Positions 24,681-35,014 of a stretch of 35,014 nucleotides of DNA are shown in pieces. Origin of the DNA: Brachionus koreanus (taxonomy: Eukaryota > Rotifera > Eurotatoria > Ploima > Brachionidae). The stretch covers positions 284,706 through 319,719 of the forward strand of contig PJRA01000343.1 in NCBI GenBank assembly GCA_016987375.1. Reading direction: 5' to 3'. The notes under the pieces were generated by a model. That model had not been told where the DNA came from. It made no database searches and was given only the letters and a program-made list of their open reading frames with translations. Position 1 is the first letter of the stretch; each line of letters begins with the position of its first letter. Both the position numbers and the translations under genes were made by a program.

Positions 24681-26175
24681 ACTGGATTTAGAATCAATAT
24701 GATTTAAAAAAAATAAATTTTATTAAATTATTTGTGTTTATGAACTCCTCTATACACATTAATAAAGCAAAAATTTTAAAATTTTAATTATTTATTTTGA
24801 TAATTTGTGTCCTTTTATCGTTACAATTAATTAATAAGCTACTTTTGTTAAAATCTAAAAAATTATTATTTCGATTAAAATTATTTCAATTTATATTTTC
24901 AAGATACAATTTTCAAATTACTCGAATATTTGATAAAATTAAATTTCTTTAATGTAATGGCTAAAATATGGAGACTTTTTTTATCAAGAAAAAAATTTCA
25001 CTTCTTTAGCCAGATTTATTTATTTTTAGCTTTAAACTTAAAAATCAACCTTAGCAAAAAATTAAATCTTAATTTATCTTTAATTGTTAATTTAAAAGCT
25101 TAAATTAAAGTATCTTAGTTTACTCAATGAAATATTGTATTATTAGTTTTTAATCTAAAATGCTTTATTTTTAAATTTTTTTTAGGTTCGCTTAAATCAT
25201 AAATATTATGCTAAACTTAATATCAACAGTTACCAATTAAAACAATTTTTTAAACAATTAATTAATTTTGTAAATAAACGATTAATTATTTATGGGCTGT
25301 ATATCATAAGTCCAGTAAAGTTTAAGCCCTTTTTTTTAAATTAATCCAGTTATGATTCATTAAGAAAACAATTCAGCCTATGCTAAATAATCTACCTAAT
25401 TTCCGAACCATGTTTGCCAAGTAATTTTATTGGTGGAAATCGTTTCTTCAAATCATCAATAAAGATCTGGTTTATAATCATTCTATATATAGTTCGAATT
25501 CTCATAGAGATTTGAAAATTTTTGAGGTTCAAATTTCATTGATGGAAATAAAGAAATTTCAATTATCTTAATACTACGTATTAAAACAACAATCATCCTG
25601 AAAAAAAAAGATTTATTGTTTGTTCGTAGTTTTTATTTTATCTTTTTCATAATTCTAAAAAGAAAATTAAGAAATATTTTTTACCAGAATTAATTTGTGT
25701 AGCTTATAGGCTTAAGTAAGTGGCTAAATCTAACAAAGCAGTTTATCTATCTCGATTTTTTGACTTTTAAACGAAAATAAAACAAATTATCTTTAAAAAT
25801 TTAGAAATCATCAGTTTTTCTTTTTAGCTTTAGTTCGATAAATAGAAGCTTTATAAACACACATTAAACAATTTTGCTAATAAACTTTTTTTTTTATTGT
25901 TTTTAAATAAACAATCCTAATTAATTTAATTGCAAAGCAAGTATATGATGAATTTACAAAATAAAACAGTTTCTTGATGTAATTCACCAATAAAATTTTT
26001 TCAACTAGCAAACAAAGGGATACTTGTTGCATGTGCTCTGTTTTTAGGGATAGATAAACTAACTTGGAAATTTCAAACGCATATTAAAATGTTCAAAAAT
26101 TTAAAGTTCTAAGAAGGATTTTTTTAGCACGTTTTAATTTTTTTTCAAAAGTTTAGTCAAATATAAAATTTAGAC
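24681..26175. other. AT-rich intergenic region, RBMS 5' flank
   Basis: About 1.5 kb without a supported gene on either strand. The stretch at about 25380-25560 is less A/T-monotonous and could be regulatory for the RBMS gene; no specific element is recognised. Confidence 0.4.
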
Positions 26176-28107
26176 ATGTATCCAGTTGGACAAGCTATTA
26201 ATGCCCAGGAGCCAGTTCATATTCCGTCCACCTCATCAACTTCAATATCGTCCTCTAACGCTTCTACATCTTCATGTTCAATTATTCCTTCATTAAATCT
26301 ATTAACTCCTCCATCTAATAATCTAATATCAGGATACAAAAATAATCCAACAGCTTCTAGTCATAAATATTTCAATTTTCACGGCTCAAATATTTATGAG
26401 ACGAAAAATCAACCCATTTTTTTCAATACACCGAATACAACGCCAAATGTATATGTTCCAAGTTTGCCATACTATTTGCACAACAATGAAATGGTAATAT
26501 AATAAAATAATTTTTTTTCTTTAAATATAATCTATAATTCACGCACTTTCCTATCTTTTACACATATACACACCATTGATTGAATTTTAAAATTTCAAAT
26601 TTAATAATATAAAAAGTAACAGACTTGAAACATAATGTAACTTGATTTTTCTGTATTCTTATTTTTCTTTTATTTGCAACAAAAATTTGAGAAAAATTTA
26701 TCTTTTTTATTTTCAATTTAATAACATTACTGTTTTTGAATAAAGGACTCCTCACGAATGGTGCCTGGGTCTGTTAGTCCATCTGGTAGTCTATCAGACA
26801 CAACTGAAACAAGTCTTAATAATTCAAAATCAAATTTTCAATATTCTAAATCAGACTATTATATCACAAAACGTGAAAAACTCATACCAACATCAACCTC
26901 AAAAACAAATTTATACATAAGAGGTTTAATGGAAAATACAACCGATGATGACCTTTTTGAAATGTGCAAAAAGTAAATTTTTTAAATTTTATTAATATTA
27001 ATTTTTAAAACTTTGATTTTTTGTTAAAGATTTGGTGAAATAAAGTCAACTAAAGCAATTATCGACAAACAAACTTTTAAATGCAAAGGCTATGGTTTCG
27101 TAGATTTCAAGAGCCTTGACGATGCCAAGACCGCTTTGAATGAATTGAAAAAAGAACAAAAAGACGTTCAATTAGCTAAACAACGTGAACAGGATCCAAC
27201 AAATTTATATTTTGCTAATCTGCCATCAGACATAGATGAATCTCTACTAGCTAATATGCTCAAAAGTCGATTTTCAGCAAATGTTAGTTCCACTAGAATA
27301 ATGAGAGAACGTAACGGAACATCTAAAGGAGTTGGATTCGCAAGGTTGGATAGCAATAAATTATGCGATGATGTTATTCAACAGCTGAATAATAAGCCAT
27401 TTCCTGATCACATAAATCAATCAAAAATAATCTCTGTTAAGTTAGCTGATTCTGGAGGTGTTTTTAAGTCCAAGTTTAAAAACAATGGACAAAATATTGA
27501 TAAAGAAAATTTAAATAATACTATTAATAGTAGTCAAAGTAATTGTTACAGTTCCACTGATGGAAATAATAACTATACCCAAAATAATTACAATTTTGGT
27601 TACCCTCCCAGTCCGTCCAGCTATGCAGTTCAAAGTACTCATTCTTATTCTCCTTACATAGACCCTAATTATCAGCAAGCGTATCCGATTGTGATTGAAA
27701 ATTATCAATCGGGAGCGACAATAGTGTCCCATAATCAACCACACCAAAGTCAACCAATTTCCCAAACAGTTCCTTCAGCTCATACATATCCTCAATATCA
27801 TCCTCACTTACATCGCCAGCATATACAACCCTATTTGCATTCTAATATAATTCCTCATCATCAGCCGTCGACTACACAACAATTTCATTCTCATTTACCA
27901 GCTCATTATTATTCTCACCACAATCATCAAATTCATCCATTGCCTTATTATTATTATCCTCCACCTGCTCAAACCTATGTCCAGCTGAAGCAGACAGAAA
28001 TTAAGCCGAAGCAAGAAGGTTCAAATCAAATTTCAAATCTTAGTCAACAGTTTTCTGGTATGACTGTAAATTCAAACCAAAACGAGACAAGCCAGTCACA
28101 ATCATAG
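26176..28107 (+). CDS. RBMS: RBMS-family single-stranded nucleic acid-binding protein, two RRMs
   Basis: Three exons: 26176-26493, 26746-26972, 27030-28107; 540 residues (human RBMS1/3 about 405-437). RBMS proteins bind AU-rich single-stranded RNA/DNA and affect mRNA stability and translation. The N-terminal 155 residues are Ser/Thr/Asn/Pro-rich. RRM1 (about 160-235) has RNP2 NLYIRGL and RNP1 KGYGFVDF; intron 2 splits it. RRM2 (about 240-320) has RNP2 NLYFANLP and RNP1 KGVGFARL. The linker KQREQDPTNLY is a strong RBMS signature. The last about 210 residues are rich in His, Gln, Pro, Tyr and Asn, a prion-like low-complexity tail longer than in vertebrates. A TTTAG site ends two bases before the ATG. 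An alternative upstream first exon cannot be excluded. Confidence 0.93.
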
Positions 28108-29092
28108 ATTTCAATAAATTATCATAGCCCCGTTTTTTTTTTCTGAACAGTAAAAATTAAAAAAAAAAATAGAGAAAAATTATATTTGTTATTGATAAAT
28201 AATTTTGTTGTTGATTTTGTTTGCTCACCGGTCCGTTTTTTTTTTTTACTTTTTTTGAATACTGTTAAATTTTATGCGTAAAAAGATACATAAAAATTTT
28301 TTAGTGATTTTAGATTAAAAAATGATAACACCTATTTTTAAAATTTAAATTAATTTTTAGTCTCGTTCTTCAGAAATGCTTACAAGTTTTAATTTAAAGA
28401 AAAGAAATTTTCAAAGTTGTTTTTTTTTTTATCTTTTAGGTATTTTAAACTTTCTTTTTGGCAGCGTAATTTACAAATAAAAGTTTCAAAAAAAAATTTT
28501 TTTAACACTTCAAAAATCAACAAAAAAAAAGTACTAACACACAATTGATAGCGCATAAAAAAAGTATATTGTCTTTCTGTTAGATTAAATAACAAAAATA
28601 TCTAATAATCAAATGAAATGCTAAATATGAAATAAATTTTTTACAGATTTTTTAGAAATATGATTTCCTTTATGATTTTCATTTTCTCTTCAGTCATTTT
28701 GATTTTATTATGAGATAAAAAATTTAAATTTAAGTCAAAAAAATAACAGTTTGCTTGATTTTAAAGTAGCACACAAATAATTCATTAGCACACAAGATTT
28801 TCTTTATTTTTAATGAGAAAATTGCCAAGTTTGTTTGTTAAAATAACCATTTATTTCATAGAATATTTTAAAATCAAAATATATAGGAATATTTTAATAT
28901 AAATTTAGAGAAAAAAAATTTTAAAGTTTTTTTCGTATCACTTAATTTTGAATTTTAGAAATTAAAAATTAAAACTATTCTTTTAATTTGTCTTTATTTT
29001 GGAACAACTAATTATTTTTTAATAATCAAAATAATAAATAAATATTAAAAAAAAAACAATAAAATATTTGGAAATATTACTAATTGCTAGCA
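28108..29092. other. intergenic between convergent RBMS and VPS50
   Basis: About 1 kb holding the two 3' UTRs. Poly(T) runs at about 28133-28142 and 28238-28248 (the latter after CACCGGTCCG) are the only striking features. Minus-strand AATAAA (TTTATT at 28993-28998) lies about 95 bp after the VPS50 stop. Confidence 0.45.
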
Positions 29093-32000
29093 TTAAACAT
29101 TAGGGGCAGCATAACTAACAGGTTGATTAGATGACATTTGAATATTGTTATTTAAAGTGTTTAAAATAGTTGAACGAGTTTTCTTTGATATTTGACCCAT
29201 TATTCCAACTAATGAAATAATATGCTTTGGCTGATATTCCTATTAAACAAAAAATTTACAAAAGAAAAAAAAAGGATAAAATTACCTGATGTTCTTTAAC
29301 CCATTTTTCAATTGAAGAATCGGGTAAATAATAAGCCTTAATGAAAGTTTCAACAAAATCTTTATCAGGAATTGGTCTAATATCGAATTCTTCTTCGAGC
29401 TTTACCACAAGCTGCTGAAAATCGAGTTGCATTAATGCTCTTCCTTCATTTGAGCATTTTCTTACCGACGAGTAACCATCTACTAAAATCTTCATGCATA
29501 ATCTTAATGTTTCTTCTAAAATTGAATTCACAATTTTCCTATTTAATGGAATGTTGGAATCTAAATTTTGTAGATTCACTTTCAAATTTTTAAGTTGTTG
29601 CAAAAGAACATCAATATAATTGTTGTGTTGTGAAAATATTTCATTCAGGTCCCAATTTACTTTACTAATGGAATCAATTAGTTGATTATAGTCTATTGAA
29701 TTTTGCGCTATAAATGAGTATATTGTTCTACGTATTTTTGGAGTTTCTCTTAGTATGTTGGTATAAGCGTCTAGATTAGTGATTTCATTCTCTTTAATCT
29801 GTTTGGCAGGTAAAATTTTTTTTATTAAAGGAAACAAATTTTCTAATTGTTTGGATAAATAAATTAAAGATTCTGTTGCAATAATTCGCTGCTTTATTAA
29901 TAGCATGTATTCTTCATGATTTTGAATAAGTTTGGTTTTTTTCATTTGCGGAATAGATATTTTTGTGTTATTAAATATATCGTTTTTAATATTTTTGAAA
30001 ATTAGATTTAAAGTGCTATTTTTTTCAACTAGATTCCAATTTGATCGTTCATTTTGATCTGTAAGTATTTCAGGTGTTTGAGTAAAGTCAATGAAGATGT
30101 AATAGAAATAGAATTGAAACAACTGCATTAAATAGCCAATGACTTGAAACGATATGATTTTAAAAACAGACAACATATGAATATATTTACCAAATAAACG
30201 GATAATATTCAAAGTAGTATTTGTGAGTATAGGTTGTTCTTGATTCAAATCTATTATTGAACTCAAATCATTAGTTTTGTTAGTACTTGATTGGCAATTA
30301 TCGTCAATGTAGCTAATTTGACTAGTTTTACTATCTTCTGTTTTGTTTTTTTTTAAGACATCAATATCATCAAAAATGTTAATTTTTTTTTTTTTTTCAT
30401 TCGAAAAATTGATTAAATGAACCATGTTATCATTAATTTCAAATTTAGTTGGCTTTGATCTTTCTGAGTCTAAAGTTATATTTTTTTCGATTAGTTCTAG
30501 GGTTGATTCTGAAGCATTTTGTTCTAGATTAGATTTCAAAAATTTATATTCCTGCAAATTGAACACAGAAAAATCGCTTTTAACTGGACAACATTCCCAA
30601 ATTTCATTTTCTAAAAACATTTTTAATTCTTCTAAGTGAGATAGGTGATAATAGTTTATATAGGATAAAGTTTGTTCTTTAACAGCTTGGATAATTATAT
30701 CACATTCCGATGTTTTATTACAAAATTCATTACCCAATTCAATAAAACGACTTAATATTATTAATATTTCTAAATAATCGTCAAATTTGAAATTCACCAA
30801 ATTCATAGATTTGAAATAGATGCTAACTTTATTTTGTACCTCATCCCATATTTTACCCTGAATATTTGCAGTCATTTTTGCAAAATCTTCGTCCATCAAG
30901 TCTGAAAATATAGTTTAAATTAATGACACATTCTTTTAATAATTTAATCAAAATTAGCTTTTTTTGATAGATATTCATATGATAGTATTGTTTTTGGCAT
31001 TATAAAAAGCTATATAAATTATAAAATATAAATATTTGTATAAATAAAGTTCATTTTTGTTAAAATTGGTTAAAAATAGGAAAATGAATTATTATTTCTA
31101 AAATTTAAACAAGGAGGAGTTGGAGTCAAACAAGGAGGACCACTTTCTCCCAAGCTATTCGCTATTTACTTAGAAGAGTTAGTAGAATTAATAGAAAGAG
31201 AAAACACTTGAATACATATAGGAAGCCAACAAATCGCGATAATCCTATACGCTGATGATATCCTACTCCTGAGTACAGAAAAAAACAAAATCCAAAGAGC
31301 GAAATAAAATTCAACCCAGAAAAGACTCAACTCATTACATTTGGTAGCAAAAAAAATAGAGAAAAAATGATAGAGATTAAAATGGGCTCAAAAACATTAG
31401 AAAATACCCAAAAAAAAATACCTGGTAGTGATGATCAATTCGAAAAAGACAACAGTGATCATGAAGAGCAAAGGATAAAAAAAACAATAAAAAGCGTATA
31501 CAGCATCGGAAACATTGGCGTAATGAATACACCGCTAAAAACAAATATCAAAACCCGCCTCTACAAGACATTCTGCCGACCAATACTCACCTATGGATGC
31601 GAGGCAATCAAGCTTAACCAAATTCACTTGAAAAAAATTAAAACAACAGATGGCAACTTGGTAAAGAAAATGTTTGGACTCTGCAAGAGATCAAGAACAA
31701 CAAAACTGATGGCGGCCATTAATATGGAACCAATGAAGAGAATATTGGTAAAGAGAAAACTATCTTTCGTAATGAGACTAGCAAACAACAAATTTACAAA
31801 AACACTAGTGAACAATATCCTAAATGAAACAAGAGATAGAGAAAATAGAACTAGCAAAAAATCCGTAATTGATGAAATGAAAATCATCCTAGAAGAAAAA
31901 GACAATATAGAAAATATGGCAGCCAAAGCAAGAGATAGGAAAAAGCTTGAAAACAAGCTTAATAAAGAAGACAGCAAAGATGGAAAGATGGAACGATGGA

Positions 32001-33795
32001 GTCAATTAGGTATCTTTTTAGAGAATCGAGTGAGAAAAACAGAAAAATCTTAGAACTACTCCTCAAATCATATTAAAATAGATTCTATTTTACTATATTT
32101 AATTTTTTATTTTTTTCTATTTCTTTTTTTTAACATCGCCCATGAGGTGTTTTCTGAATAATAATAATAATATTTCTAAAATATCAAGAAAATACAAAAA
32201 AATATCGAAAAATTTCCAGAAAAAAATTATGTATGTTAAAGTATTAATGTCAATTTTTTGGTTTTTTGCCCTTTTAAAAATTAAATATTTTTTAATATTA
32301 AAAAATTTGATTTTGACATTTTGATACAAAATATCTAACAGTTTGATTTTGATCTTTCTCTTTAAAATTCCTATCTGGTTCATAACGTAAAATGCTAGAA
32401 AAAATCACATTATACCCCCCAAAATTTTTTTTTAAAATGAAATTTTAATTTTACAAAAGAATTCAAAAATTTTTATAAGATTATTTTGGCTCGTACTATA
32501 CATTAGCCTTTAGTTTGCTATTTTTTTTTGCAGAAAGATATTCTCGTTATGATTCTTTTCACTCTTTTAAAAATAATTAAATTACTAACGACTTAAATTG
32601 TTATGCATCCAAATTGACATTGAATAAAAATTTTTCATAATTTGCCATAAATTTGAACATAAATCTTTTAGGGATATTTCATAATCTTCGAATACTACTA
32701 GCTAAATGAAAAATTTTAAATTAATTTAATTACTAAAAAGGAGTTTTACCGAAAATAAATCGTTAGTAAAATTTTTTTGTCTCAATTCAGATACGAAAGC
32801 TTCAACTTGACTTGTTAAATCATCATTTCCTGCTGCATTTTCATCTATTGGAAAACGTCTTGATACTATTAGACGTATTAAAGTTTGTAAAGATACATTT
32901 TTGATTGTATTTATGAAATTCTCATTTAATTCCTCTAAAAAGGCTTTAGCATTATTCATTTTTTGATTTGACAAACAGATATTCGCAAATAAAGACTCAT
33001 CGTATTTACGACAAATTTTAAGTAGATCTATAGATGAGTTTTCTTCAATTAACTTGTAGCATTGTGTAATGGTTTTTTTCAAACTTCTAAAATAATTTTT
33101 TAAAATAAAATTTTATTATTGTGAAAGTCTATTTTACTTTATACACTTTAAATAGTCATATTTTTCTAAAGAATTTTCAATTTTCATGCATAAGTTTAAA
33201 GCTTGTAAATAATCTCGTGTCTAAATTTTGAAGAATTAAAAAAAAAATTAAAATGTTAATTACTTACTCCAATCAAATGAATAATGTTTTTTGTATTTAT
33301 AGTAAGGTTTTTTATCTTTTCAATGCTTTCCAATAGTCTAATTAAATTGAATCTTTTATTTTGTCTATTAAGTAATTTCAATTGAGAATAGACATAGGAA
33401 TCAAGGCTTGTTTCAAGTGATCGTCTTGAAATGCGACAAATCTGATATGAATCCTCTAAAATTTGTTTAAAATCGCTCACTCTCTTCAATTCGATTGAGT
33501 AAGACTGACTATTCTGTAAAATAATATCACTTAGCTTTCGTCCAACAATTTCATGCTGAATTTGAAGCTTTTTAATTAAATTTTTTACATTAACTTTAGC
33601 ATCATCATTTTCATAGTCAATATTTTTTAATTCGAAATCAACTGTATCATTGTATTCATAGCTATTTTCTATGTGAGTTCTCTGCTTGGAAAAATTAGTG
33701 AAATAAACCTTATCGATTAAATCATAAAGTTCTTTTTGAACGAAAGGATTTGAAATGTATTCTGGATTAATAGTGTCTGGATATTCAATCGACAT
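29093..33795 (-). CDS. VPS50: VPS50/syndetin, EARP complex subunit
   Basis: Six exons: 33795-33268, 33220-33138, 33086-32750, 32701-32590, 30901-29286, 29239-29093; 940 residues (human about 964). VPS50 replaces VPS54 in the EARP tethering complex and works in recycling from endosomes and dense-core vesicle sorting. The N-terminal third has the conserved helical block LIKKLQIQHEIVGRKLSDII (Vps54-N-like). Exon 4, too short to stand out as an ORF, reads LKDLCSNLWQIMKNFY and fits the human order. The long exon holds FLENEIWECCPVKSDFSVF, PILTNTTLNIIRLFGKY and NEGRALMQLDFQQLVVKLEE, then DIRPIPDKDFVETFIKAYYL. Poorly conserved residues 460-545 form an acidic loop. The exon 4 donor (C|GTTAGT) is the one that keeps the frame, with a weaker alternative four bases earlier. 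Intron 4 (1.7 kb) contains a retrotransposon fragment. Convergent with RBMS. Confidence 0.93.
31105..32053 (+). mobile_element. decayed LINE (non-LTR) reverse transcriptase fragment in VPS50 intron
   Basis: Lies on the strand opposite VPS50, in its fourth intron. In one frame 31122-31151 reads GVKQGGPLSP and 31248-31259 reads YADD, two core reverse transcriptase motifs, with an in-frame TGA at 31209 between them. A deletion and frameshift follow near 31290. The next frame (KFNPEKTQLITFG, then the 228-codon frame 31367-32053) holds the thumb-like region, with RLYKTFCRPILTYGCEA typical of LINE C-termini. A further slip in an A-run near 31405-31415 is likely. The endonuclease and N-terminal RT are missing. 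It is a 5'-truncated, inactive copy. Clade not determined; no tail or target duplication seen. Confidence 0.85.
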
Positions 33796-34300
33796 TCGAA
33801 ATTGTGTTATCTTTTTTAATTTACATATGAGATCATTATTTTAACATTAATTTTATAGTAGATTTATTATGTTAATTTTTAGAATATTTATCAGTAAATT
33901 AATTCCAAGTCGTTAATGTATGCACATAAAAAAATATTTTTAATTTAACTGTAAAAAAAGATGATAAAAGAAATTTAATATTTAATTGTTAATTAAATTA
34001 TGATTAATTTATAAAATAAGTTGTTAGGTTTATGTTTTTGTCTGTGTAATAAGATAATATTTTTTAAGCCATCATCGGAACTAATGTAAAGCTCCATAAA
34101 ACTAAAACTTATACAACATATAAATATATTGTGTTTATGAAAATTGAAACATATTAAAACATAAATAAAACATACTATAACTTTATATGTTATATTTATC
34201 CTTTTATGAGTTGTAAAGACGTATAAAAAATTATTAATTAAATTTTTTGTTAAAAACGATATATTTAAAAAAAAAGGAATAAAAAAAAATTGTTTAAAAT
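33796..34300. other. VPS50 5' flank
   Basis: Very A/T-rich sequence with no gene seen. It lies upstream of VPS50 (-) and downstream of the exon at 34301-34425 (-), so it should hold the VPS50 promoter and that gene's 3' end. Confidence 0.4.
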
Positions 34301-34425
34301 TTATAAAACTTGATTTTTAGCCATTTCTGTAGCAGCTTCGTTTCGTCCAAGATTTTTGAATAAATAATAGTACAACAAGTTATACATAATACTGCAAATT
34401 AAGAATATGACGCTATTCAATAGAA
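34301..34425 (-). CDS. last exon of an unidentified membrane protein (partial)
   Basis: On the minus strand a TTTTTTTTGAGTAG acceptor-like site is followed by two bases and then 40 codons to TAA. The peptide starts with a hydrophobic helix (LLNSVIFLICSIMYNLLYYY) and ends in a polar tail (LFKNLGRNEAATEMAKNQVL). Composition and G+C are better than the surrounding A/T noise, and the helix-plus-tail pattern looks like the C-terminal membrane span of a small membrane protein with its tail in the cytosol. I do not recognise the family. An alternative acceptor (TTAATTTGCAG) would start the exon after the helix. Upstream exons would lie in 34426-35014 or beyond the window; none could be fixed. A chance ORF is possible. 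Confidence 0.45.
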
Positions 34426-35014
34426 CTACTCAAAAAAAAGATTAGATTAACAATTATAATCAAATTTTAAATTTCAAAACATATTGAAAATACAATGGTA
34501 TTTAAATTCGATTAATTGTAATAAATACTGTAAACCCTTGCGATATCATGCATGGGATAACTTTTGATTCTTAGGTTTTAGTGCAAGCATAAGCGACCAT
34601 CCTTCCCATGTTAAAATCGGCCCCCTTAAGATGCGTGCATAAAAGTGCAGATTTCATGATTTGACGTGGCGTTAACACTAGAACGCCCGAAAACCCCTTT
34701 TTGAAAAATTTAAACTTTGATTTTATCACATATAAATAAAATTTTAAAAAATGATCTTTATAAGCTAAAAATCTTGATTGTAATTTTTTAGAAAATTAAT
34801 AAATTTTTAAGGAAGATGTTTAATTTATCTTTATAACTTTATTTGAAATTTTTATGAGAAATCAGCCGGGCTTTAATTTAAAAAACTTGAAAAACTTTAA
34901 AATTCAAAAAACTTGTAATTAATGCTGGGTCAAAAACCGAAACTGTAAATTATGAAATTTAAAAACTGAAAATTATGAATTAAATTAGAGACGATTAAAA
35001 AATATTTTTAATTA
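34426..35014. other. right-end region with a G+C-richer patch
   Basis: 34520-34700 is clearly richer in G+C and more complex than the flanks. It includes TTAACACTAGAACGCCCG at 34672-34689, which starts with a TTAA and resembles piggyBac-type transposon ends. Near the end an imperfect direct repeat (about 34939-34980, unit AAACTG-A/T-AAATTATGAA) is present. Neither is enough to call a complete element. Confidence 0.3.

Noticed and set aside
27511..27765. 84-codon minus-strand frame
   Set aside because: Lies opposite the low-complexity tail of RBMS, with no homology or splice support.
30940..31016. Possible extra VPS50 exon (reads ILSYEYLSKKANFD on minus)
   Set aside because: It has no usable GT donor before a stop and breaks phase; the exon at 32590-32701 explains the conserved segment instead.
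31624..31977. 117-codon minus-strand frame, Ser/Phe/Leu-rich and membrane-like
   Set aside because: Antisense shadow of the LINE reverse transcriptase frame.
32117..32383. Overlapping Ile/Lys/Phe-rich frames on both strands
   Set aside because: A/T-rich low complexity in the VPS50 intron; no family resemblance and no conserved context.

Overview
The window is nuclear DNA of a small animal (metazoan), very AT-rich, with compact genes. Evidence for an animal: a cytoplasmic intermediate filament protein with a lamin tail domain, an Unkempt-type zinc-finger protein, an RBMS-type RNA-binding protein, a MARVEL-domain membrane protein, VPS50 (syndetin), a HAUS5-like augmin subunit and a VWA3A-like protein. 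The filament rod is about 361 residues and carries a lamin tail, which is the protostome/lamin-type layout. Most introns are about 45-70 bp, with GT...AG ends and T-rich acceptors. Together this fits a monogonont rotifer (Brachionus-like) best, but species identity is inference.

Layout. 1-2110: a degenerate VLIG-type GTPase relic, then a 180-bp inverted-repeat element. 2962-5081 (-): intermediate filament gene, two exons. 5082-8627: large AT-rich gap between divergent genes. 8628-9063 (+): ATP synthase coupling factor 6. 9229-11199 (-): HAUS5-like gene, convergent with it. 11793-17097 (+): eight-exon VWA3A-like gene. 17821-19404 (+): Unkempt homologue, one exon. 21165-21797 (+): four-exon MARVEL protein. 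22443-23583: Tc1/mariner-like transposon whose interior is an assembly gap. 24190-24680 (+): mitochondrial acyl carrier protein. 26176-28107 (+): RBMS homologue. 29093-33795 (-): six-exon VPS50, with a decayed non-LTR retrotransposon fragment in its longest intron. 34301-34425 (-): last exon of an unidentified membrane protein.

The genes do not form one pathway; this is ordinary housekeeping and cell-biology gene content: respiration (ATP5PF, NDUFAB1), endosome recycling (VPS50), spindle/augmin (HAUS5), a probable cilium-associated protein (VWA3A), post-transcriptional control (UNK, RBMS) and cytoskeleton (IF). Exon structures were joined by eye from open frames, phase and GT/AG sites. All multi-exon models close in frame from ATG to stop, which supports them. 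The less ordinary material is the VLIG relic, the two inverted-repeat elements, the antisense LINE fragment, the VWA3A protein with one intact metal site out of three, and acceptor-like sites just upstream of six start codons, which suggest spliced-leader trans-splicing. I found no clear evidence of a wholly new biological system.
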